Under the pieces are notes generated by a model. That model made no database searches. It had not been told where the DNA came from and saw nothing but the letters and a program-made list of their open reading frames with translations. Shown here piece after piece: positions 1-7,216 of a DNA stretch of 10,660 bases. Position 1 is the first letter of the stretch. Every line of letters starts with the position of its first letter. Source of the DNA: Bacteroidota bacterium (lineage in GTDB: Bacteria; Bacteroidota; Bacteroidia; Chitinophagales; Chitinophagaceae); contig JAGWTX010000033.1 of NCBI GenBank assembly GCA_028875955.1, positions 1-10,660 of the forward strand, given 5' to 3'. Both the position numbers and the translations under genes were made by a program.

Positions 1-1
1 T

Positions 2-2749
2 GCCAATACGCCATCATCCGGAACAGGCGTATGGTCTGCATTGGGAACCAATCCGACGGTGGTCAGTTTTACCGATGCGAAGGATCCGCATACGACGGTG
101 AATGGCATGGTAGCGGGCAGTTATGCATTTGTATGGACTGTCTCCAATAAACTGTGCGAAGACAGCAAGGATACGGTAAGGATCCTGGTGTATCCGCCAA
201 CTGTTGCGGGTAGTTTATCTGCTGATGCTACGGTATGTGCAACCGGCAATAGCGGTGATATCTTTTTGAAAGGATATGTGGGAATGATACAACACTGGGA
301 AATCAGTTATGACAATGGGAATAACTGGCAGATACTGGCATCCGCTGCAGACAAGTATCATTACCAGGATCTCACATCAACGGCACTATTCAGGGTATTG
401 GTACAAAGTGGTAATTGTAGTTCACAATATAGTAACCTGGTAACGGTTACCGTGAATCCGCCGTCTGTGGGGGGAGAATTGATACCGATGGAAGATACCG
501 TTTGTTCCGGCACGAATCAGGGAGACATCATCCTGCGCGGGTTCAGAGGGGTGATACTTCATTGGGAAGTATCAACAGACCAGGGGAAAAGCTGGCAGTT
601 ACTAAATAATACGGATAGCGTTTATCATTATACAAGTCTGAGTGGTGTTACCTGGTATCGCGTATACGTACAAAGCGGTTTATGTGCAGGAGACTATTCA
701 GGTATCGCAAAAGTATCCACGGATCTTCCAACGGTTGCCGGTGTGATTTCCGGAGATGCGGTTGTCTGTAACGGGAATAATACGGGAAGTATTGTTTTGA
801 CTGGCAGGACCGGATCCCTGCTGCATTGGGAAATGAGTTCCGATCAGGGCAACAGCTGGCAGGTATTGCCGGCAAATACAGATACGCTTATCTACCGGAA
901 TCTTTTGCAGACAACCCTGTACCGGGCCTTGGTGAAAAATGGTACCTGTGCCATGGTGTATACCAATACCTTGCAGATCACCGTTGTAGAACCTGTTACG
1001 GTTGCCGATGCGGGTGCCGATCAGCTTTTATGCAATGCCAGCAATATCGCTGTCATGAATGCCAATACGCCATTATCCGGTTCAGGGATATGGAGCCAGG
1101 TATCCGGTCCTTCTACCGTAAGATTTTCCAATCCTGCCTTACCCAATGCGGAAGTGACCGGTTTGCAGAATGGCAGTTATTATTTTGTATGGACCATTTC
1201 CAATGGTACCTGCGCCAATTCATCCGACACGGTAAAACTCACCATCGATAAGGTTGTATCCGATTTCAAGGTTTCCAGCGTGAATGAATGTGGTGTTTCC
1301 CACTATCATTTTGCCAATACCAGTTATTCGGCATTTGGCATCCAAAACTCTGTATGGAATTCCGGAACCGGTGATACCCTGCGGAACAAGGATGCGGATC
1401 TGTCCTTTACCAATGAGGGGTTGCAGCACATGAAATTAACGGTGACCAGTGAATCGGGTTGCAGTCATTCGATCGATGCGATTTATAAGGTATTGATTTA
1501 TTCATTCCCCAAGGCGAATATCAATGCCATCGCAGATATCTGCAAGAGTCAGATGCTGAAAGTTTCTTCCGATATAAGTTCGAAGGATTCGATTGCTTAT
1601 TTGTTATGGAACCTGGAAAACGGAGTACGTTCAAAGGATTCGACTATCACCGTGCAGTATGTGGAAGACGGCAATTATACCATTAAATTAACCGTTGCCA
1701 CCGTAAATCAGTGTTTTGATTCTGCCTATAAAATGATCGCCGTGCATCCGATCCCGGTTCTAACGGTCAACAAGACACCGGTTATCTGTAAGGGTGGATC
1801 CGCAGAGATCAGTGCCAGCGGCGCTATGCATTATATATGGACCGATAATGCCAATCAGGTCATCTGCAATAACTGCAGTACGCTGAAGGTTAACCCTTCC
1901 TATAACGCCACTTATAAGGTCCTGGGCTATTCGGAGTATGGGTGCAGTCAGGTGCAGACGGCCGATATCCGCGTGATCCAGCCATTAAAGATGATTGCAG
2001 CAGTCGGGGACACTTTGTGTTATGGTCAGACGATAAAACTCAATGCAGCCGGTGCAACCAAATACCGCTGGTATCCGGCTACCGGATTGAACAATGCAAA
2101 TATTGCATCGCCGGTGGCCAGTCCGGATACGACCACAAACTATCGGGTCATAGGTGAAGACGGGTTTAGTTGTTTCGCGGATACCGCAGAGATCAGACTG
2201 GTTGTGGGAAGACCAACCCCGATTCATATCGGCAGGGATACCGTGATTACGGCGGGTAGTACTTACCAGTTGCAGGCTGTTGCGCAAACACAGGATATCC
2301 GGAAATGGTACTGGAGCAGTGCCACGCCGCTTTCCTGCAGGACCTGTGCCACACCGGAAATAAAAGTATCGGATGATGTAACCATCAGTTGTCTTGCCAT
2401 CAACCGGTATGGTTGCACCAGTACGGATACGATCAACCTCAAAACATTCTGTGCGGGCACAGAGGTATTTGTACCCAATGCGTTCACACCAGATGGGGAT
2501 GGCATCAATGACCTGCTGGTGGTACAGGGAAGGGGCATCCGGTTGATCAAAAGCTTCCGCATCTATAACCGTTGGGGTGAAATGGTTTTTGAAAAGCACA
2601 ATTTCCTTCCGGGTGATCCAGCCTATGCCTGGAACGGAACCGTAAGAGGCAAACCTGCCACACCGGATGTATTTGTGTATATGTGTGAAGTGATTTGTGA
2701 AAAGGGTATTCCCTATCTGTTCAAAGGGAATACGGCTATTTTAAAATAA
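2..2749 (+). CDS. Large T9SS-secreted surface protein with PKD/Ig-like repeats and type B (gliding-motility-associated) C-terminal domain; 5'-partial
   Basis: The frame is open from base 2, so the gene begins left of the window; 915 C-terminal residues are visible. The TTG at 41 is not the start, because residues before it (ANTPSSGTGVW) match an internal module (ANTPLSGSGIW, from base 1061). Visible modules are: a PKD-like module (residues 1-67), three tandem Ig-like repeats of 88-89 residues sharing HWE-S-D-G-WQ and a late G-C (68-333), a second copy of the first module (334-413), PKD-like modules (about 417-605), and further Ig-like modules with CxxC pairs (about 606-820). Residues 822-915 are a type B sorting domain with FVPNAFTPDGDGIND, YNRWGE and AWNGT. 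By family knowledge such proteins cross the outer membrane through T9SS and act as surface adhesins or gliding filaments; the ligand here is unknown. The PorP/SprF gene 111 bp downstream supports this. No catalytic domain is visible. Confidence 0.93.
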   Translation, partial: ANTPSSGTGVWSALGTNPTVVSFTDAKDPHTTVNGMVAGSYAFVWTVSNKLCEDSKDTVRILVYPPTVAGSLSADATVCATGNSGDIFLKGYVGMIQHWEISYDNGNNWQILASAADKYHYQDLTSTALFRVLVQSGNCSSQYSNLVTVTVNPPSVGGELIPMEDTVCSGTNQGDIILRGFRGVILHWEVSTDQGKSWQLLNNTDSVYHYTSLSGVTWYRVYVQSGLCAGDYSGIAKVSTDLPTVAGVISGDAVVCNGNNTGSIVLTGRTGSLLHWEMSSDQGNSWQVLPANTDTLIYRNLLQTTLYRALVKNGTCAMVYTNTLQITVVEPVTVADAGADQLLCNASNIAVMNANTPLSGSGIWSQVSGPSTVRFSNPALPNAEVTGLQNGSYYFVWTISNGTCANSSDTVKLTIDKVVSDFKVSSVNECGVSHYHFANTSYSAFGIQNSVWNSGTGDTLRNKDADLSFTNEGLQHMKLTVTSESGCSHSIDAIYKVLIYSFPKANINAIADICKSQMLKVSSDISSKDSIAYLLWNLENGVRSKDSTITVQYVEDGNYTIKLTVATVNQCFDSAYKMIAVHPIPVLTVNKTPVICKGGSAEISASGAMHYIWTDNANQVICNNCSTLKVNPSYNATYKVLGYSEYGCSQVQTADIRVIQPLKMIAAVGDTLCYGQTIKLNAAGATKYRWYPATGLNNANIASPVASPDTTTNYRVIGEDGFSCFADTAEIRLVVGRPTPIHIGRDTVITAGSTYQLQAVAQTQDIRKWYWSSATPLSCRTCATPEIKVSDDVTISCLAINRYGCTSTDTINLKTFCAGTEVFVPNAFTPDGDGINDLLVVQGRGIRLIKSFRIYNRWGEMVFEKHNFLPGDPAYAWNGTVRGKPATPDVFVYMCEVICEKGIPYLFKGNTAILK
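203..1000 (+). repeat. Three tandem ~265-bp coding repeats (Ig-like modules)
   Basis: The units are 203-466, 467-733 and 734-1000, encoding 88, 89 and 89 residues. Each begins V-A/G-G and then runs: a short strand ending in VC, G-(D/S)-I-x-L-x-G, HWE-x-S-x-D-x-G-x-(S/N)-WQ-x-L, an aromatic Y, (Y/F)R-x-x-V, and G-x-C. The protein pattern is clear, but the DNA copies have diverged well apart. They are therefore old modules kept by selection, not a fresh tandem duplication. The pattern resembles the Ig-like repeats common in Bacteroidota T9SS cargo. Confidence 0.85.
1001..1240 (+). repeat. Second copy of the PKD-like 'ANTP' module (first copy is cut by the window's left edge)
   Basis: Residues encoded here (ANTPLSGSGIW ... 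GSYYFVWTISN ... DTVKLTI) match the module at 1-202 (ANTPSSGTGVW ... GSYAFVWTVSN ... DTVRILV). At DNA level bases 1060-1080 match 1-21 at 20 of 21 positions. Bases 1172-1194 match 116-138 at 20 of 23. The sequence between is much less alike. The copies lie about 1059 bp (353 codons) apart in the same frame, separated by the three Ig-like repeats. Confidence 0.82.
2465..2746 (+). other. T9SS type B sorting domain (CHU_C / gliding-motility-associated C-terminal domain)
   Basis: This encodes the last 94 residues of the large cargo protein. It opens with VFVPNAFTPDGDGIND, has a central FRIYNRWGEMVFE strand pair, then AWNGT and a DVFVYMCEV strand, and ends in KGNTAILK. These are the conserved landmarks of the type B C-terminal signal. 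By family knowledge, type B signals generally depend on a PorP/SprF partner, and the next gene encodes one. Confidence 0.93.
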
Positions 2750-2860
2750 ATATCGATGAAGCAAAATCCAATCCTATGAAATGAGCCATAACAAAATTTG
2801 TTACCAACCGAAATGTTTATTGGTGAATTCCATATGGCCCAAATCAATAAAAATAAACAC

Positions 2861-3889
2861 ATGAAAAAAAATTTACGTATTCCTTTTTTTATACTGTTCA
2901 TGCTGTGTATCAAAATGGGTAGCTCGCAGGATTTTGTATTTTCCCAGTTCTTCGAACAGCCGCTTTTGCGCAATCCCGCATTGGCCGGTTTGTTTACCGG
3001 CGATATTCGGGTATCCATGTCCTATCGCGACCAGTGGAGCAGCATCACCGTGCCTTACCGGACCACCTCCCTGAGTATTGAACACAAGATCCCGATCGGA
3101 TCCAAACATGATCTGATCACCATCGGATCCCAGATGAGTGTGGATGCTGCGGGAGATATCCGGTTAAAACGGACACAGGTACTTCCGCTCCTGAGTTTTC
3201 ATAAATCATTGAGTGAAGACAATGATACCTATTTGACGGCGGCTTTTATGGGCGGACCGGTATCCAGCCAGTTTGATGCCACGCAATTGAAATTGGGTGA
3301 TCAGTTCCGGAACGGATCCTATGACCCTTCCAATCCCAGTATGCAACCGATCACCCAATCCGGGTACTCTTACTGGGATCTGAATGCAGGTTTGTCTTTC
3401 AGCAGTACCATCCATAAAAACACGAATTATTACATCGCAGTGGGAATGACCCATGTGACCAATCCCACCATCCATTCGGTTACCGGCAATGTGGATGATG
3501 CTTTGAAGCCCAGGATTTCATTTAATGCCGGCATCAATGCACCCTCCGGTGAAAAAGGGCATATTATGGCTTTCACCGATTATTTCTCTCAAAACGGTAA
3601 CCGGCAGTTATTGAGTGGCCTGTTATATGGGATCAACCTGATTGAATATGACAATGGTGATCCGGATATCCTGTACATAGGCAGTTTTATGCGTTGGGGA
3701 GATGCTCTGATACCGGTGGTAAAACTGGGTTTTAATCATTTTAGCGTGGGGGTGAGTTATGACATCAATATCTCCAAGCTAAAAGTGGTGTCAAACTGGA
3801 GAGGAGGGTTGGAATTGTCGCTGGTTTACCATGATTTTCTAAAAATCAGGAACTCTACACTGGATAAATTGCGTTGTACAAGGTTTTAG
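2861..3889 (+). CDS. PorP/SprF family type IX secretion system outer-membrane protein
   Basis: 342 residues, a usual size for the family. A signal peptide is visible (MKKNLRIPFFILFMLCIKMGSSQ, cleavage near residue 22-23). The mature protein opens with the family's N-terminal pattern FSQFFEQPLLRNPALAGLF, followed by SYRDQW, and the rest reads as alternating beta strands fitting an outer-membrane barrel. The ATG at 2861 is chosen because it starts directly at the signal peptide; in-frame upstream starts would add a polar 21-residue leader. SprF-type proteins are known to be needed for secretion or surface attachment of a neighbouring type B cargo such as SprB. Here the cargo gene ends 111 bp upstream with no terminator between, so one operon is likely. 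The protein ends in RCTRF. The paralogue type (PorP, SprF or other) cannot be settled, so no gene symbol is given. Confidence 0.92.
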   Translation: MKKNLRIPFFILFMLCIKMGSSQDFVFSQFFEQPLLRNPALAGLFTGDIRVSMSYRDQWSSITVPYRTTSLSIEHKIPIGSKHDLITIGSQMSVDAAGDIRLKRTQVLPLLSFHKSLSEDNDTYLTAAFMGGPVSSQFDATQLKLGDQFRNGSYDPSNPSMQPITQSGYSYWDLNAGLSFSSTIHKNTNYYIAVGMTHVTNPTIHSVTGNVDDALKPRISFNAGINAPSGEKGHIMAFTDYFSQNGNRQLLSGLLYGINLIEYDNGDPDILYIGSFMRWGDALIPVVKLGFNHFSVGVSYDINISKLKVVSNWRGGLELSLVYHDFLKIRNSTLDKLRCTRF

Positions 3890-4189
3890 ATCCCGGATAT
3901 GTTCATATTATTAGCAATGAGTATATTAATCTTCCCAGGCTATTCCGATTAGCGCAATTTGACCAGAAACGGCAAATAACTGCAAGAATTTATTATTTTT
4001 ATTTTATTTATATATTATTATATTAATTTATAATTTATTGATCATTAATTATTATAATTTTTAATTACTACCCATAATCATCTTTTTTATCAAAAGTGCA
4101 GCATCAGGCAACATAATCCTGTCAATAGCTGTTTATTAATGTTCCTTTAATCTTACATTGCGCCCCCGCAATCACTAAAAAACTGAATT
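3890..4189. other. 300-bp intergenic region with an 81-bp near-pure A/T tract
   Basis: This gap separates the T9SS pair from the susCD pair and has no credible ORF. Bases 3987-4067 contain only two G/C positions (4040 and 4043), and 3987-4039 is entirely A/T. The flanking DNA has ordinary composition. No hairpin followed by a T-run closes the PorP/SprF gene, so its transcription end is not evident. The right end holds the candidate susC promoter and dyad. The tract could be an UP-like or bent-DNA element, or simply relaxed intergenic DNA; sequence alone does not decide. Confidence 0.7.
4154..4172 (+). promoter_or_regulatory. Candidate susC promoter -7 element overlapped by a perfect dyad
   Basis: TACATTG at 4154-4160 is one base short of the Bacteroidota -7 consensus TAnnTTTG and lies 29 bp before the susC ATG. 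No clean TTG -33 box is seen at the expected distance; GTTT at 4131-4134 is the nearest candidate. The dyad ATTGCG-CCCC-CGCAAT (4157-4172) has a perfect 6-bp stem and a 4-base loop. It overlaps the -7 element and the likely transcription start. It could be an operator or a 5'-UTR hairpin. Both calls are inference from position and symmetry. Confidence 0.4.
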
Positions 4190-7100
4190 ATGAGAAAATT
4201 AGTCACAATGTTATTGTGCGTAGTCTTCGCTATTACTCAAACAGTAGCCCAGACACGTACGATAAAAGGAAAGGTTACCGATGCAAAAAGTAACCCCGTT
4301 TCCAATGCCTCTGTAGTTGTGAAAGGTTCTACTACCGGTACAACAACGGATGCCAACGGAGATTTTTCGATTAATGTCCCAGCCACTGCAAAATCGCTGG
4401 TGATATCTTCCCTCAACTTTACCAGCCAGGAAGTAGTTATTGGTAAGAACACAACAATTGCCGTTTCTCTGGTATCTACCGCCCAGGACCTTCAGGAAGT
4501 GGTTGTGGTAGGTTATGGTACGCAAAAGAAGGCCAACGTGACCGGCTCCATTGCTACCGTAAAAGCGGCAGACATTGAAAGCCTGCCTTTTTCTTCTGTT
4601 GATAAGGCCCTCCAGGGTAAAGTAGCCGGTTTACAATCCGTTGCTACTTCCGGACAGCCGGGTGCATCCCAGAACATCATTATCCGTGGTATCAGTTCCA
4701 TCAATGGTAGCAGTAACCCTTTATGGGTGATCGATGGTGTGCCTGTGAATATCGGTGATGCATCTCGTCTGCAAACCACTGCCAACCTCTTAAGTACCCT
4801 GAACCCAAATGATATTGAAAGCATTTCCGTATTGAAAGATGCCGCTTCTCAGTCAATCTATGGTAGCCGCGCTGCCAACGGGGTTATCGTGGTAACCACT
4901 AAAAAAGGTAGAAGTGGTAAAACCAAGTTCCGTTTTGATACAGAAGTAGGACAGAGTGATCTGGCTTACCAGAATTCAAAATACCGTCCTTTAAATGCAC
5001 AGCAATACCTGGATATTACCCAGGAAGGTCTGGTAAACCTGGGTGTTTCTCAGGCTACCATTGATGGTACCCTGACAGCTTTGGGTAAGGGTAATGGCAC
5101 CGATTTCAGCTGGTATGACAATGTAACCAGAAAAGGTTCCCAGCAACAATACAACGTTAGTGCGGAAGGTGGTAATGAAAAAACACAGTTCTTTATTTCC
5201 GGTGGACATTTCTACCAGGAAGGAACCACCATCAACTCTCAGTTGAGCAGAAACAACGGTAACGTTCGTATCACCAATAAAGCAACTGACAAATTAACCC
5301 TCGGTTTCAACCTGAACGGTGGTGTGGTTAATCAGCGTGCTCCTCTGGCAGGTGGTGCTTTTGGTAACCCGGTTCTGTCTTCTTATTTCTTATTGCCCAC
5401 ACACTCTGCTTATAATGCGGATGGCTCGTTCAACCTGACTTCTGCTAATCTGGGTGGTTTACACAATACCATCGCTTTGGCACAATTGGATAAGCGTTTC
5501 CTGTCTCAAACCAGTTTAAGGGGTAGTGTGAATGCAGAATACAAGATCCTCGATAACCTGAAGTTTAGGACCAATTATGGTGTGGATTACAATACACTGG
5601 AAGAAAATCAGTACAACAACCCATTACATGGTGATGGTGCTGCTTCTAACGGTAGAGCTTTTGCCTATTATACCCGTTATTTCAACTGGGTATGGACCAA
5701 TACACTGGACTTACAGCAGAACCTGACACGCAATGGTGATCTTTCCATGAATGCACAGGTTGGTTACGAGTCTCAGAAATCTCAGGGCTATTTCAGTTCA
5801 TTGAGGGCTGATCAGTTTCCGCCCACCACTGCACTGACTTACCCTGCTTCCGGAGCAAGTCCGATCACAGCTAACGCCAGCATTACTGAATACTCATTCG
5901 TATCCCAGTTTGCAACCGCCAACTTTAACTACCAGAATCGTTTTGTGGTATCCGGTAGCTATCGTCGTGACGGATCTTCCAAATTCAGTGCAAGCAGTAA
6001 ATATGGTAATTTCTGGTCTGTAGGAGCAACCTGGAATGTTGATAAGGAGAAATTCATGGAGAATGTGAATTTCATTTCTCAGTTGAAGCTTCGTTCCTCT
6101 TATGGTGTTAACGGTAGCAATACAGCGATCGGTAACTATGACGCCCTGCCTTTATACGGTTATGGCGCCAACTACAACCAGTTACCGGGTAGTTTCCCTT
6201 CAAACGTAGGTAACCCTACCCTGACCTGGGAGCTGAACAAACCCTTTAACGTAGGTATTGATGTAAGTATTCTGAAAAACCGGATCAACTTAACAGCTGA
6301 TTGGTATACCAGAACTTCACAGAACCTGTTATTGGCTGTGCCGCTTTCTCTGACCAGTGGTTTCGGAACCGCTACCAAAAATATCGGTACCATCAAGAAC
6401 CAGGGTATCGAGATTGCCCTGAACATTGTTCCCGTTCAAACCAAGGATGTACGCTGGGATGTTGATTTCAACTTCGCCAATAACAAGAATACCGTGGTGT
6501 CTTTGCCCAATGGTGCTGACATTAACAATGGTAACCTGATCATCAGACAGGGTGTTGCATTGAACACTTTCTTCTTAAGAGAATATGCGGGTGTTGATCC
6601 TGCCAATGGTGATCCATTATGGTACCAGGATAATGCACATGGTACTATCAAGAATGTATATCCTACTTCAGCAGCCAGGATCCTGGCTGGTAATGCACAA
6701 CCTAAATATTTTGGTTCTTTGAGCAACACGGTTACCTTCAAGAACTTCACTTTTAGCGCACAGTTGTATTACAACTTCGGTAATTATGTGTATGATACCT
6801 GGGCTGGTTATTACCTGGGTGCCGGTTTCGGTGCTACCTTTAACAAAGTTACCCGGGTGTTAGACCGCTGGCAGAAACCTGGTGATATCACCGATATCCC
6901 TAAATACATCTACAATGGAAACAAAGGCTTCCAGAGTGGTTCAACCATGTACCTGAGCAAAGGAGATTTTGTCAGACTGCGTGATATCCAGATCGGATAC
7001 AACCTGCCAAAAAACCTGTTGGCAAAAGCTGGTATCACTTCTGCTAATTTTTATGTAAGAGGTACCAACCTGTTTACATGGGTGAAAGACAAGAATCTAT

Positions 7101-7192
7101 CTTTCGATCCTGAGCAGGGAACAAACAGTGCAACCAACCTGAATGTTTTCATCCCTAAAACTGTAACTGTAGGTCTGAACCTTGCATTCTAA
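4190..7192 (+). CDS. SusC/RagA family TonB-linked outer-membrane transporter
   Basis: 1000 residues, at the compact end of the family. A signal peptide (residues 1-20, TVAQ boundary) precedes a carboxypeptidase-regulatory-like domain (about 24-96). The TonB-box region LQEVVVVGYGTQKK (101-114) follows, then the plug (about 115-240) with LQGKVAGLQ, IIIRGISSINGSSNPLWVID and SIYGSRAANGVIVVTTKKG. The rest is a 22-strand-type beta barrel ending in aromatic F (TVGLNLAF). By family knowledge it imports a nutrient, usually a glycan or peptide, across the outer membrane using TonB energy, with a SusD-like lid encoded here 24 bp downstream. There is no N-terminal STN domain, so anti-sigma (FecR-type) signalling through this protein is not expected. 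Codons are strongly skewed to GGT, AAC, CTG and CGT, which suggests high expression. The substrate cannot be inferred. Confidence 0.96.
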   Translation: MRKLVTMLLCVVFAITQTVAQTRTIKGKVTDAKSNPVSNASVVVKGSTTGTTTDANGDFSINVPATAKSLVISSLNFTSQEVVIGKNTTIAVSLVSTAQDLQEVVVVGYGTQKKANVTGSIATVKAADIESLPFSSVDKALQGKVAGLQSVATSGQPGASQNIIIRGISSINGSSNPLWVIDGVPVNIGDASRLQTTANLLSTLNPNDIESISVLKDAASQSIYGSRAANGVIVVTTKKGRSGKTKFRFDTEVGQSDLAYQNSKYRPLNAQQYLDITQEGLVNLGVSQATIDGTLTALGKGNGTDFSWYDNVTRKGSQQQYNVSAEGGNEKTQFFISGGHFYQEGTTINSQLSRNNGNVRITNKATDKLTLGFNLNGGVVNQRAPLAGGAFGNPVLSSYFLLPTHSAYNADGSFNLTSANLGGLHNTIALAQLDKRFLSQTSLRGSVNAEYKILDNLKFRTNYGVDYNTLEENQYNNPLHGDGAASNGRAFAYYTRYFNWVWTNTLDLQQNLTRNGDLSMNAQVGYESQKSQGYFSSLRADQFPPTTALTYPASGASPITANASITEYSFVSQFATANFNYQNRFVVSGSYRRDGSSKFSASSKYGNFWSVGATWNVDKEKFMENVNFISQLKLRSSYGVNGSNTAIGNYDALPLYGYGANYNQLPGSFPSNVGNPTLTWELNKPFNVGIDVSILKNRINLTADWYTRTSQNLLLAVPLSLTSGFGTATKNIGTIKNQGIEIALNIVPVQTKDVRWDVDFNFANNKNTVVSLPNGADINNGNLIIRQGVALNTFFLREYAGVDPANGDPLWYQDNAHGTIKNVYPTSAARILAGNAQPKYFGSLSNTVTFKNFTFSAQLYYNFGNYVYDTWAGYYLGAGFGATFNKVTRVLDRWQKPGDITDIPKYIYNGNKGFQSGSTMYLSKGDFVRLRDIQIGYNLPKNLLAKAGITSANFYVRGTNLFTWVKDKNLSFDPEQGTNSATNLNVFIPKTVTVGLNLAF

Positions 7193-7216
7193 TACAGTTT
7201 AATAAAACCTTCAATT

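Noticed and set aside
41..43. TTG as the start codon of the large adhesin
   Set aside because: The frame stays open to base 2, and the codons before 41 match the start of an internal module, so the gene continues upstream.
826..1251. 141-residue plus-strand ORF in another frame
   Set aside because: It overlaps the adhesin's clear Ig-like and PKD modules and shows no domain of its own.
1985..2599. 204-residue antisense ORF on the minus strand
   Set aside because: It lies wholly inside the adhesin gene, has no signal peptide or family pattern, and its protein looks like a shadow of the sense codons.
2801..2826. Hairpin TTACCAA / TTGGTGA between the adhesin and PorP/SprF genes
   Set aside because: Seven pairs with a G-U, a 12-base loop and no T-run: too weak to call a terminator.
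2798..2860. Upstream extension of the PorP/SprF start
   Set aside because: It would put a polar leader before a standard signal peptide; ATG 2861 starts exactly at MKKN.
2864..2871. A8 run just after the PorP/SprF start as a phase-variation tract
   Set aside because: Lys-Lys-Asn openings of signal peptides often give A-runs; eight bases is short and nothing else suggests slippage control.
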